Source: Nocardiopsis sp. N85 (GTDB lineage Bacteria > Actinomycetota > Actinomycetes > Streptosporangiales > Streptosporangiaceae). From it: a stretch of 64,000 nucleotides of DNA. The first letter of the stretch is position 1; each line of letters opens with the position of its first letter. The DNA lies in assembly GCF_028882275.1 (NCBI RefSeq), contig NZ_JARBUT010000004.1, positions 62,001-126,000 of the forward strand. Direction: 5' to 3'. A model generated the notes under the pieces. It searched no databases. It worked only from the letters and a program-made list of their open reading frames with translations, and was not told where the DNA came from. The position numbers and the translations under genes are program-made. Below are positions 29,297 to 38,047 of this stretch, piece by piece.

Positions 29297-30838
29297 CTAC
29301 TGACGGGTGGCTGTTCGGGACCAGCGGGCCAGGGCGCGGGCGGGGGCCAGGCGGCCGCGCCGGGGCACGGTCCACAGGGTGTGGCCCGGCAGGCCCCAGC
29401 GCGACAGCAGGGCGTTGGCGGCCAGCAGACCGGAGGCCGCGGCCCGCTCCATGAGCGCCACCGGCAGATCGGTGCGCACGTGGTCGCCGGCCAGGACCAG
29501 GAACGGATCGGGGGTGGCCGTCCCGGGCCGGTCACGGTGCGAGCCCGGTGCGAACAACGGGCAGTCCGCGCGCAGCTCGTGCCGGGAGTCGACGACGCCG
29601 GCCGTCGCCAGCTCCGGGTACACCGCGACCGCCTGCTCCCACAGGCGCTCCCGCTCGCGGTCGGGATCACACCCCTCGGAGAGGGCGTAGGCGTGCAGCT
29701 CCACCACCGAGCCCCGGGTGCGTCCGGCCCATTCCCGGGCCCTGTCGTCGTACCGCTCCAGGACGCTGACGTTGTCCAGGGTCGGGTACCCGGCGGTGCC
29801 CAGGAACGCCGGCCGGTGCGCCCGGACCGGCCGGTCCAGCCAGTACCGGGAGACCAGGAACGGCGGGGCCGACTCCAGCCGGGACACCCGGGCCCGCCAG
29901 GCGGCGTCCCCCAGGGCGGGCGAGGCGGCGACCAGGGCCCGTGCGCCCGGCAGGTCGGCGGCCAGCACCACCGCGTCGAACTCCCCGTGGCCGGGGAGCG
30001 AGAACCGCCGTCCGGTCCCGGGTTCCACCCGCTCCACCGGGGTGGTGGTGCGCACCTTCACGTCCAGTCCGGCCAGGTGGCGGACGAGCGGCTCCCACAG
30101 CGACTCCGAGAAGGGGGAGCGCGGGACGTCGAACACCAGGCCCTCGGACGACCCCAGGAAGTACAGGTGGAACATCACCGCCAGCTCCGCCGCCGAGAGG
30201 CGCTCCGGCGCGGCGAAGAAGCTGCGGGTGAACACCTCGAACGCCAGGTGCCGGGCGGTGGGCGGAAACCGGATCGCCTCCAGCATGTCCCGCGCGTTCA
30301 CGTGGTCGAGCCGCTCGTAGACCCCCGGTACGTCCACGTCGAGCAGTTGCAGCGCGGCGGGGACGTTGACGCGGGCCAGGTCGCGCAGCGGGAAGCTGGG
30401 GCTGGCGGCGGCCAGGGCCGCCGCGTTCCACGGGGGCGTCGCGGGGAGCCCGGAGAACCGGTCGCGCGGCCCATCTCGATGCACCAGAGGGTAATCCTTC
30501 AGCGGTACCAGCGAGGACAGCCCGGGATCGGCGCGGCGCAGCAGGCCCCGCAGGTTGTAGTACTGGCGGAAGAACGCGTGGAAGCCGCGATCCATCGCCC
30601 CGCGCGAGCCGTCGGCCAGGACCGTGTCCCAGCCGCGCAGCCGCCCGCCCGGGGACTCCTCGCGCTCGAACACCGTCACCCGCACGCCGCGCTCGGCGAG
30701 CCCGCAGGCCGTCGCGAGCCCGGCGATCCCGCCGCCGACCACCGCCGCCTCTGGCGTCGCCGGCGGGCGGGGGCCGACCGGCGGTGCGGGCGGGATCTCC
30801 TCGGCGAGCCGGTCGCGCACGTGTTCCGGGCGGCTCAC
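29297..30838 (-). CDS. crtU: Carotene desaturase/methyltransferase, aromatising (CrtU)
   Basis: Converts the beta-rings of beta-carotene to aromatic phi-rings, giving isorenieratene. GTG at 30838 overlaps the crtT stop. The 513-aa FAD protein has AAVVGGGIAGLATACGLAERG near residues 31-51, the GGRLRGWDT and GFHAFFRQYYNLRGLL segments characteristic of CrtU, and a C-terminal LAGDHVRTDLPVALMERAAASGLLAAN. Last gene of crtT-crtU; the toxin-antitoxin promoter begins right at its stop. Confidence 0.88.
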   Translation of the reverse strand: MSRPEHVRDRLAEEIPPAPPVGPRPPATPEAAVVGGGIAGLATACGLAERGVRVTVFEREESPGGRLRGWDTVLADGSRGAMDRGFHAFFRQYYNLRGLLRRADPGLSSLVPLKDYPLVHRDGPRDRFSGLPATPPWNAAALAAASPSFPLRDLARVNVPAALQLLDVDVPGVYERLDHVNARDMLEAIRFPPTARHLAFEVFTRSFFAAPERLSAAELAVMFHLYFLGSSEGLVFDVPRSPFSESLWEPLVRHLAGLDVKVRTTTPVERVEPGTGRRFSLPGHGEFDAVVLAADLPGARALVAASPALGDAAWRARVSRLESAPPFLVSRYWLDRPVRAHRPAFLGTAGYPTLDNVSVLERYDDRAREWAGRTRGSVVELHAYALSEGCDPDRERERLWEQAVAVYPELATAGVVDSRHELRADCPLFAPGSHRDRPGTATPDPFLVLAGDHVRTDLPVALMERAAASGLLAANALLSRWGLPGHTLWTVPRRGRLAPARALARWSRTATRQ

Positions 30839-31581
30839 CGTCCCTCCTCCGGGCGCATGCCCGCGAACGTGTGCGTGATCCCGTACTGCCATCCCGGCAT
30901 CGGCGCGGAGGCCACCGACACCAGGCCCGCGCGCCGCATCCGCTCCAGCAGCGCCCGGCGCCCGTCGAACTCCAGGACACTCCGCCACAGGTACCGGAAC
31001 AGTTCGTCGCTGCCCGACAGGGCCCGCCCGGCGGGGATGATCACCCCCCGGCACACCGCCGACCACACGGCCCGCGCCGACACCGAGTCGGCCACCGAGT
31101 ACTCGTGCAGCACCAGTCGGCCGCCCGGTCGCAGCAGGTTCCGCATCACGCTCAGGGCCAGGTCCGGGTCGGGGCAGTTGCGGATCAGATAGGCGCCGAA
31201 CACGGCGTCCACCGGGCCGCCCAGGTGCTCGGCCGCCCACTCGGGGGTCAGCTCCTCCGCTCGCGCCCGGTGGAACGACACCGTGTCCGGCCAGGACTTG
31301 GCGCGGGCCGCGGCCAGCATCCCCTCCGAGGCGTCCACGCCGATGATGCGGGCCGAGGGCGCGATGCGCAGCAACGCCGCCGTGGAGGCCCCGGTCCCGC
31401 AGCCCAGGTCCAGGATCCTCGGTTCCGGCGACAGCGCGCCGGGGTCGAGCCGGCGCGCGGACAGGCCCAGATGGGCGTGGTAGCCCGGACTGGCCGCCAC
31501 CAGGCGGTCGTAGGCGGCCGAGGCGTGGTCGAAGCCGTCGGTGACCGCCCCGTCGCGTTTGGCCCCTGTCGTGGTGTCCAC
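30835..31581 (-). CDS. crtT: SAM-dependent methyltransferase of carotenoid cluster (CrtT)
   Basis: A 248-aa class I methyltransferase starting GTG behind GGAGG. Motif I is ILDLGCGTGASTAALL near residues 56-71, with VDASEGML as motif post-I and the acidic IGVD. The gene lies between crtY and crtU as in the Streptomyces crtYTU set. Its exact role in the pathway is not established; the name follows gene order and family. Confidence 0.85.
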   Translation of the reverse strand: MDTTTGAKRDGAVTDGFDHASAAYDRLVAASPGYHAHLGLSARRLDPGALSPEPRILDLGCGTGASTAALLRIAPSARIIGVDASEGMLAAARAKSWPDTVSFHRARAEELTPEWAAEHLGGPVDAVFGAYLIRNCPDPDLALSVMRNLLRPGGRLVLHEYSVADSVSARAVWSAVCRGVIIPAGRALSGSDELFRYLWRSVLEFDGRRALLERMRRAGLVSVASAPMPGWQYGITHTFAGMRPEEGR

Positions 31582-31637
31582 GCATCCTCCCGGTCGGTTC
31601 TCGCGTGTGCACGGCCTCCCCGGGCAGAGTTGGGGGT
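31582..31637. promoter_or_regulatory. Divergent crtT / crtY promoter gap
   Basis: Only 56 bp separate the divergent crtT and crtY starts, so both promoters must be compact or overlapping. In Streptomyces these genes form one crtYTU operon; here crtY has been turned round. No clear box was assigned. Confidence 0.4.
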
Positions 31638-32885
31638 ATGAACGACCATGATGTGGTGATCGTCGGCGGGGGAGCCGCAGGGCTCACCCTGGCCCACCGC
31701 TTGGTGGGCGTCAACCACCCCGGAGGCGGGCCGGTGCGTGTCGCCCTGATGGAGCCCCCGCCCGGTCCGCACACCCCGCCCCCGCGCACCTGGTGCTTCT
31801 GGGAGCCGGAGGGCGGCGACTGGGACCACCTGCTGGCCGCCCGCTGGCGGCACCTGACCGTGGTGGGCCCCGACGGTGCCGCCGCCACCACCCCGGCCGA
31901 CCCCTACGTGTACAAGATGCTGCGCTCGACCGCCATGGACGCCCACGTCAGGGCCGGGTTCGGCGACCGGGTCGAGCAGGTCCCGCTGCTGGTGGAGGAG
32001 GTCCTCGACGGGGCCGACCACGCCGTGGTGTCCGGGGTGCTGCCCGACGGGTCCACCGCCCGGTCGACCGCCCGCTGGGTGTTCGACTCCCGACCGCCCC
32101 GGCCCCTTCCGGTCGGCCGCACCCTGCTGCTCCAGCATTTCCGGGGCTGGTTCGTGCGCACCCCCGCCGACTCCTTCGACCCCGAGGCGGCGGTGCTGAT
32201 GGACTTCCGGCCGCCCCAGCCGGAGAACGCGGTCGCCTTCGCGTACGTGCTGCCGCTGTCGGCGCGCGAGGCGCTGGTGGAGTACACCGAGTTCGGGCCC
32301 GAGCCGCTCACCACCGAGGAGTACGACCGTCACCTGGCCGAGCACTGCGCGCGGCTGGGCCTGGAGGGGTTCGAGGTGACCGACGCCGAGCAGGGCGTCA
32401 TCCCCATGACCGACGCCGCCCTGCGCACCCGCGTCGGACGGCGGGTCTTCCGGATCGGCGGCGCGGGCGGCGCCACCCGCCCCTCCACCGGGTACACGTT
32501 CAGCGGGGTGCTGCGCCAGACCGAGGCCGTGGCCGCCGCCCTCGAACGGGGGCGGGTGCCGGTGCCGCCGGTCCCGCACCGCCGGCGCCATCTGGCCATG
32601 GACGCGATACTGCTGCGGGCACTGGCCACCGGGCGTGTGCGGGGAGCGGAGTTCTTCACCGGCCTGCTCGCCCCCGAACGGCTCGGCGACGTACTGGCCT
32701 TCCTCGACGGGGGCACCCGCCTGCCCCGCGAACTGGCACTGGGCCTGCGCACCCCGATCGCCGCCATGTCCCTGACCGCGCTGGACCACCTGTGGTACTC
32801 GGCGCGCTCGGCCCTCACTCCGGGGCGAGCACCCGCATCGCCTCCGGCAACGACCCCAGATGCCCGCCACCGGCCCGTGCGTTGA
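31638..32885 (+). CDS. crtY: Lycopene beta-cyclase
   Basis: Cyclises lycopene to beta-carotene. ATG at 31638 is used. The 415-aa product is the monomeric CrtY type: VVIVGGGAAGLTLAHRLV at residues 6-23, PPRTWCFWEPEGGDWD (the conserved TWCFW signature) near 45-60, FRGWFVRT and MDFRPPQ in the middle, and RIGGAGGATRPSTGYTF near 272-288. It overlaps the convergent litR gene tail to tail by 71 bp. Confidence 0.92.
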   Translation: MNDHDVVIVGGGAAGLTLAHRLVGVNHPGGGPVRVALMEPPPGPHTPPPRTWCFWEPEGGDWDHLLAARWRHLTVVGPDGAAATTPADPYVYKMLRSTAMDAHVRAGFGDRVEQVPLLVEEVLDGADHAVVSGVLPDGSTARSTARWVFDSRPPRPLPVGRTLLLQHFRGWFVRTPADSFDPEAAVLMDFRPPQPENAVAFAYVLPLSAREALVEYTEFGPEPLTTEEYDRHLAEHCARLGLEGFEVTDAEQGVIPMTDAALRTRVGRRVFRIGGAGGATRPSTGYTFSGVLRQTEAVAAALERGRVPVPPVPHRRRHLAMDAILLRALATGRVRGAEFFTGLLAPERLGDVLAFLDGGTRLPRELALGLRTPIAAMSLTALDHLWYSARSALTPGRAPASPPATTPDARHRPVR

Positions 32886-33735
32886 GCGAACGCCAGCCCG
32901 CCCCGGCCGTGTAGACCGTCACGGCCTGGGGTGAGGTCGCCGCGGCGCGGGCGGTCTCCCGCAGGGCCCGCACGCCGTCGGCGTCGCCGACGTGGGACCA
33001 CAGCACCACCGCCCGGGGCGCGGTGCGGCGCACGGTCCGCACCGTGGCGTCCACGGGGGTGCACGGGCCCAGCACGAGGCGGGGGACGCCGCGTTCGCGC
33101 AGGGCGGCGGCCAGTGCCTCCACCGGGAGACTGTGCGTCTCCTCGGGGGCACAGGCCAGGACCACCGGCCGGGCGTCCGGCGGGACCGGTCCGGGGTGCG
33201 CCGGCACCCGCCGCAGCGCGGAGGAGACGCACCACGACAGCAGGTGCTCCACCTCCACGTGGCTGCGGGTGTCCTCCCACTTGCGGCCCATCCCGTAGAG
33301 CAGCGGCATCGCCAGGTCCTCCCAGGTGGCGATCACCCCGCGTGCGCGCAGGGACCGTTCGATGAGCGTTTCCACCAGGTCGGCGTCCAGCCGCATCGCG
33401 GCCCGGGAGGCGCCCTGGAGGGCGGGGGCGCCCCCGCCCGGCGGCAGGCTGTACCCGCCGGGTCGCCCGTCCGGACGGCGCTCGCCGACGCGGGGCGCGG
33501 GGACGCGCCCGGGGCCGGTCAGCACCCGTTCGGCGGCCACCGCCGGGGGCAGTCCCTCGCCGACCAGCCGGCACAGCTCGCGCAGTCGGGCCACGTCCTC
33601 GGGCGCGTAGCGGCGGTGCCCGCCGGGGCTGCGCTCACGGGGCCCGATCCCGTAGCGGTGGTCCCAACTGCGCAGCGTGGAGGGGGCGATCCCGAGCAGG
33701 CGGGCGGTCGCCCCGGGGGACAGTGCGTCCGACAT
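32815..33735 (-). CDS. litR: LitR/CarH-type MerR regulator with B12-binding domain
   Basis: A 306-aa regulator starting ATG at 33735. The MerR helix-turn-helix (GATARLLGIAPSTLRSWDHRYGIGP) is at 8-32, followed by a long linker. The adenosylcobalamin light-sensor motif W-x9-EH is intact (WEDTRSHVEVEH, near 153-164). In the Rossmann half the E/D-x-H-x-x-G motif reads ETHSLP: the cobalt-ligating His is kept but the Gly is Pro. In Streptomyces and Thermus such proteins repress crt genes in the dark and release DNA in light. Regulation of the flanking crt genes is inferred from position. Confidence 0.9.
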   Translation of the reverse strand: MSDALSPGATARLLGIAPSTLRSWDHRYGIGPRERSPGGHRRYAPEDVARLRELCRLVGEGLPPAVAAERVLTGPGRVPAPRVGERRPDGRPGGYSLPPGGGAPALQGASRAAMRLDADLVETLIERSLRARGVIATWEDLAMPLLYGMGRKWEDTRSHVEVEHLLSWCVSSALRRVPAHPGPVPPDARPVVLACAPEETHSLPVEALAAALRERGVPRLVLGPCTPVDATVRTVRRTAPRAVVLWSHVGDADGVRALRETARAAATSPQAVTVYTAGAGWRSLNARAGGGHLGSLPEAMRVLAPE

Positions 33736-33827
33736 GACACCCCAAGCGTTGCACAAGCGCCGCGAGTTGCCGCGCTCCTCACTCACCACCGACTCTAGCT
33801 GCGAGGACACCGAAAGGGAGGGACATC

Positions 33828-34319
33828 ATGGACCTGGACACCACACGTTCGGCCGACCCGCGCCTCGCCATCGTCCATCGCATCGGGGCCGGGCTCCTCG
33901 GGTTGGTGCTCGTGGGCTTCGGCGTCACCAGTCTCTTCGTGCGCCTGCCGTTGTTCGACACCCGGGGCGAGGTCGTCGCCGGACTCACCACCAACGGCGC
34001 GCTCGGCTTCCTGTCGGTGGCCATCGGATCGCTCCTGCTGTGCGCGATGGTCGTGGGCGGGACCTATTCATCGACGGTGTCCGTGCTCGTCGGCGCGGGT
34101 TTCATCGTGAGCGGACTGGTCAATCTCTTCCTCATGGACACCGCGAACAACATCCTCGCGTTCTCGATGCCGAACGTCATCTTCAGTCTCGTCGTCGGTA
34201 TCGCCCTGCTCACCGTGGGCATGTACGGCCGGTTCACCGGCGGTCTGCCGCACGACAACCCGTACCGGCTGTACCGTGAGCGGCGCCGTGACCGCCGCCT
34301 GAGCGGGGCGGCCCGATGA
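33828..34319 (+). CDS. DUF4383 membrane protein
   Basis: A 163-aa protein with four predicted membrane helices (IGAGLLGLVLVGFGVTSLFV, ALGFLSVAIGSLLLCAMVVGG, VSVLVGAGFIVSGLVNLFL, VIFSLVVGIALLTVGMYG). The MDTANNILAF loop is typical of DUF4383. Function unknown. It starts ATG behind AAAGGGAGGG, is divergent from litR across 92 bp, and its stop overlaps the start of the SDR gene. The pair is therefore a candidate for light-controlled expression. Confidence 0.85.
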   Translation: MDLDTTRSADPRLAIVHRIGAGLLGLVLVGFGVTSLFVRLPLFDTRGEVVAGLTTNGALGFLSVAIGSLLLCAMVVGGTYSSTVSVLVGAGFIVSGLVNLFLMDTANNILAFSMPNVIFSLVVGIALLTVGMYGRFTGGLPHDNPYRLYRERRRDRRLSGAAR

Positions 34320-35794
34320 GCGGTCGGACGGCCCTGGTCACCGGGGCGACCGGGTACATCGGCGGACGGCTGGTCCCGCTCCTGCTGGACGCCGGGTACC
34401 GGGTCCGTTGCCTGGCCCGCGACCCCGACAAGCTCCGCGATCACCCGTGGCGGGACCGGGTGGAGGTGACGCGGGGCGACGTGGCCTCGGGGGAGGGGCT
34501 GGCCGCGGCCCTGGAGGGCGTCGAGGTCGCCTACTACCTGGTGCACTCCATGTCCGGAGGGCGCGACTTCTCCGACACCGACGCCCGAGGGGCGCGGCAC
34601 TTCGCCGACGCCGCCGCCGAGGCGGGGGTGCGGCGCCTGGTCTACCTCGGCGGGCTGGCCCCCGAGGGGGTCCGCCTGTCGGACCACATGTCGTCCCGGG
34701 AAGAGGTCGGCCGCATCCTGCTGGACGCGCCGGTGCCCGCCGCCGTCCTGCGGGCCGCCGTCATCCTCGGGTCGGGGTCGGCCTCCTTCGAGATGCTGCG
34801 GTACCTCACCGAGCGCCTGCCGGTGATGACCACGCCCCGGTGGGTGCGCAGCCGGGTGCAGCCGATCGCCGTGCGCGACGTGCTGCGCCTGCTGGTGGAG
34901 GCGGCCGAACTGCCGCCGGAGTGCGATCGCACCTTCGACGTCGGCGGTCCCGACGTCCTGACCTACGCGGAGATGATCCAGCGGTTCGCGAGGGCGGCGG
35001 GTCTGCGGCCGCGCTGGATCCTCCCCGTTCCGGTGCTCTCCCCGGGGCTGTCGAGTCTGTGGGTCGGACTGGTCACCCCTGTGCCGCCGGCCATCGCCCG
35101 CCCGTTGGTGGAATCACTGCGCCACGACGCGGTGTGCGGCGAGGACGACCTGTCCGACCTGCTCGACGACCACGCCCGCCTCGGTTTCGACCGCGCGGTG
35201 GAACTGGCGCTGCGCCGCACCGCCGAGGCCCGGGTGGACACCCGGTGGACCTCGGCGGCCTGGGCGGGCGCGCCGTCGGATCCGCTGCCCAGCGACCCGG
35301 ACTGGGCGGGCGGCAGCCTGTACACCGACGAACGCGTGCGGGAGGTGCCCGCGCCGCCGGAGGCGGTGTGGCGCGTGGTCGAGGGGATCGGCGGGACGCG
35401 CGGCTGGTACTCGTGGCCGCTGGCCTGGGCCGCGCGCGGGTGGATCGACCTGGCGGTGGGCGGGGTCGGCCTGCGCCGGGGGCGTCGCGACCCGGGCCGG
35501 CTGCGGGTGGGCGACTCCCTGGACTTCTGGCGTGTGGAGGAGGTGGTGCCGGGGGAACTGCTGCGGTTGCGCGCGGAGATGCGGCTGCCCGGTCCGGCGT
35601 GGCTGGAGTTCACGGTGGAGCGCCGTGAAGGACGCACGTTCCTGCGTCAGCGCGGGCTGTTCTGCCCCCGGGGCCTGCTGGGGCATCTGTACTGGAAGGC
35701 GGTGACGCCCTTCCACGGGGTGGTCTTCGGATCGATGTCGCGCAACATGGCCGAGGCCGCCGAACGGGAGGCCCGCGCCCCGGTCTCCGCCTGA
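34316..35794 (+). CDS. SDR-family NAD(P)-binding protein with DUF2867 domain
   Basis: A 492-aa two-domain protein. Residues 1-300 form an atypical short-chain dehydrogenase (TALVTGATGYIGGRLVPLLL at 5-24; YYLVHSM, LVYLGGL). From about 330 a START-like DUF2867 domain follows (TRGWYSWPLAWAARGWIDLAVGG, RLRVGDSLDFWRVEEV). This architecture is common beside DUF4383 in actinobacteria. Catalysis is unproven, since the usual YxxxK is not obvious. ATGA overlap with the DUF4383 gene indicates coupling. Confidence 0.85.
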   Translation: MSGRTALVTGATGYIGGRLVPLLLDAGYRVRCLARDPDKLRDHPWRDRVEVTRGDVASGEGLAAALEGVEVAYYLVHSMSGGRDFSDTDARGARHFADAAAEAGVRRLVYLGGLAPEGVRLSDHMSSREEVGRILLDAPVPAAVLRAAVILGSGSASFEMLRYLTERLPVMTTPRWVRSRVQPIAVRDVLRLLVEAAELPPECDRTFDVGGPDVLTYAEMIQRFARAAGLRPRWILPVPVLSPGLSSLWVGLVTPVPPAIARPLVESLRHDAVCGEDDLSDLLDDHARLGFDRAVELALRRTAEARVDTRWTSAAWAGAPSDPLPSDPDWAGGSLYTDERVREVPAPPEAVWRVVEGIGGTRGWYSWPLAWAARGWIDLAVGGVGLRRGRRDPGRLRVGDSLDFWRVEEVVPGELLRLRAEMRLPGPAWLEFTVERREGRTFLRQRGLFCPRGLLGHLYWKAVTPFHGVVFGSMSRNMAEAAEREARAPVSA

Positions 35795-35821
35795 GGACCC
35801 GCCCCCGCCGCTCCGATACGC

Positions 35822-35846
35822 CGGAACGGTGTAGAGTCGCGTTCCG
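35822..35846 (+). promoter_or_regulatory. Inverted repeat over a possible MMPL promoter
   Basis: CGGAACG (35822-35828) and CGTTCCG (35840-35846) flank an 11-bp spacer containing TAGAGT, which could be a -10 box. Located 66 bp upstream of the MMPL start, it is a candidate operator. Confidence 0.4.
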
Positions 35847-35911
35847 TAAAGCCTCGCAAATCGAGATACTTGCTTTCCGTGGCTTATGGGTCGCGGTGGA
35901 GGGGAACGCAC

Positions 35912-38041
35912 GTGAACGAGGAGAGACGACCGGCGGGCCGGTCGCGCTGGTGGATCGGGGCGGCCCTGCTGGTCGCCCTCGTCTGGCTGGCCGGCGCGGG
36001 ACCGCTCGGCGCGTTCCTGGGACGGTTGGGCGAGGTCCAGACCAACGACCGGTCGGCGTTCCTCCCGGTGGGCGCCGAGTCCACCGAGGTCACCCGGATC
36101 GCCGAGGACTTCGACCGGCAGGACGCCGTCCCCGCGATCGTCGTCTGGGAGGGGACGGCCGACCTCACCGAGGGTGACCTGGCGGGCATCGCCGACGTCA
36201 CGGAGGGGATCGGGGCCCGACCCTGGATCTCCGGGGACGTCGTCGGCCCCTTCCCCGGCACCGAGGACGCCTCGGTCGCCCAGGCCGTCGTCCCCATCGA
36301 CTCCGGGTACAAGACCTCCGACACCGTCGAGGAGCTGCGCGCGCTCCTGGCCGAGGATCCCGTCGCAGGGCTGACCGTGCGGGTCACCGGGCCCGCCGGA
36401 TACGCCGCCGACCTCACCGAGGCCTTCGCCGGCATCGACTCCACACTGCTCATCGTGGCGATCTCGGCGGTGCTGGTCATCCTCGTGGTCGTCTACCGCT
36501 CACCCCTGCTGCCGATCCTCGTCGTCCTGGCGTCCCTGCTCGCCCTCGGCCTGTCCGGGGCCCTGGTGTACGTGGCCGCCGAGGCCGGAGCGGTCAGCCT
36601 CAACGGCCAGAGCCAGGGCATCCTCTTCATCCTGGTCGTGGGCGCCTGCACCGACTACGCCCTGCTGCTCGTGGCCCGCTACCGGGAGGAACTGGCACTG
36701 CGCGACCGGATCCCCGACGCCGTCCTGGCGGCCGTACGCGGGGTCACCGGCCCGATCCTGGCCTCCGCCGGCACCGTCGTCCTGGGTCTGCTGTGCCTGC
36801 TCGCCGCCGATCTGGCCTCCACCCGCAGCCTCGGCCCGGTCGTCGCCATCGGCATCGGCGCGGCCGTGCTCTCGGCCATGACCTTCCTGCCCGCCGTGCT
36901 CGCCCTGTGCGGGCGGGCCGTGTTCTGGCCCACCGCCCCGTACCGGCCCACCGAGGAGACCGGCGGCGACACCGACCGGGTCATGGCGACCCACCGGTTG
37001 TGGGGGCGGATCGCCTCCCTGGTCTCCCGTCGCCCGCGCGCCCTGTGGATCGCGACCACCGCGCTCCTGGCGGCGGCGGCCGTGTTCGCGCCCTCCTTCA
37101 GCGCCGAGGGCACCGGACAGGCCGAGGTCTTCCGCACCGAGGTGGAGGCGGTCGACGCCCAGGAGGTGCTCGACCGCGGCTTCGGCACCGACGCGGCGGC
37201 GGCCCCGGCCCTGGTGGTCACGGACGCCGACCACGTCGAGGACGTCATCGCCGCGGCCGAGTCCTCTCCGATGGTGGAGGAGGCGACGGCGGTCACCGAG
37301 TCCGGACCTCCCGGCGCCGACCTCCCCCCGCTGACGGTGGACGGCCGGGCCCTCGTCGAGGCGGTCCTCACCGTCGGACCGGAGTCTCCCGAGGCCGTGG
37401 ACGCCGTCCGCGACCTGCGCGAACGGCTGGCCGAGGACGCTCCGGAGGCCGGAGCCCTGGTCGGCGGCGTCACCGCCACGGACCTGGACACCCTGGAGAC
37501 CGCCCAGCGCGACTTCGCCGTGGTGGTCCCCCTGGTCCTGGTCGTGGTCCTGCTGGTGCTCATCGTCCTGCTGCGCGCGCTGGTGGCCCCGCTGCTGCTC
37601 ATGGCCGCCAACGTGCTGTCGTTCGCCACCGCACTGGGCGTGGGCACCCTGGTCTTCGACCACGTTCTGGGCCTGCCCGGGGCCGACCCGGTGGTGCCGC
37701 TGTTCGCGTTCGTGTTCCTGGTGGCGCTGGGCATCGACTACAGCATCTTCCTCATGGCCCGGGCCCGGGAGGAGACCCTCGTACACGGCCACCGCGACGG
37801 GGTGCTGCGGGCCCTGGCCGTCACCGGAGGGGTCATCACCTCCGCCGGTGTGGTGCTGGCGGTCACGTTCGCCGCGCTGGCCGTCATCCCGCTGCTGTTC
37901 CTCCTCCAGCTGGCGTTCCTGGTCGCCTTCGGCGTGCTGGTGGACGCGCTGATCGTGCGCACCCTCCTGGTGCCCGCGCTGGCCCTGGACGTCGGCCCGC
38001 GCACCTGGTGGCCGGGACGGGCCCGCACCGCCGGGGCCTGA
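35912..38041 (+). CDS. MMPL/RND-family membrane transporter
   Basis: A 709-aa exporter-type protein. GTG at 35912 follows GGAGGGG. It has the duplicated RND layout: one N-terminal helix (about 15-32), an extracytoplasmic loop, five helices, then a second single helix near residue 380, loop and five helices. The proton-relay motifs of MmpL proteins appear as TDYALLLVARYREEL and IDYSIFLMARAREE. Homologues export lipids, siderophores or drugs; no substrate is indicated. Convergent with an aminotransferase gene, 6 bp apart. Confidence 0.9.
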   Translation: MNEERRPAGRSRWWIGAALLVALVWLAGAGPLGAFLGRLGEVQTNDRSAFLPVGAESTEVTRIAEDFDRQDAVPAIVVWEGTADLTEGDLAGIADVTEGIGARPWISGDVVGPFPGTEDASVAQAVVPIDSGYKTSDTVEELRALLAEDPVAGLTVRVTGPAGYAADLTEAFAGIDSTLLIVAISAVLVILVVVYRSPLLPILVVLASLLALGLSGALVYVAAEAGAVSLNGQSQGILFILVVGACTDYALLLVARYREELALRDRIPDAVLAAVRGVTGPILASAGTVVLGLLCLLAADLASTRSLGPVVAIGIGAAVLSAMTFLPAVLALCGRAVFWPTAPYRPTEETGGDTDRVMATHRLWGRIASLVSRRPRALWIATTALLAAAAVFAPSFSAEGTGQAEVFRTEVEAVDAQEVLDRGFGTDAAAAPALVVTDADHVEDVIAAAESSPMVEEATAVTESGPPGADLPPLTVDGRALVEAVLTVGPESPEAVDAVRDLRERLAEDAPEAGALVGGVTATDLDTLETAQRDFAVVVPLVLVVVLLVLIVLLRALVAPLLLMAANVLSFATALGVGTLVFDHVLGLPGADPVVPLFAFVFLVALGIDYSIFLMARAREETLVHGHRDGVLRALAVTGGVITSAGVVLAVTFAALAVIPLLFLLQLAFLVAFGVLVDALIVRTLLVPALALDVGPRTWWPGRARTAGA

Positions 38042-38047
38042 CCCGGT

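Noticed and set aside
33736..33827. GCGTTGCACAAGCGC as a LitR operator in the litR/DUF4383 gap
   Set aside because: The dyad is imperfect and I could not find a matching element at the crtE or crtT/crtY promoters, so it is too weak to list as a site.
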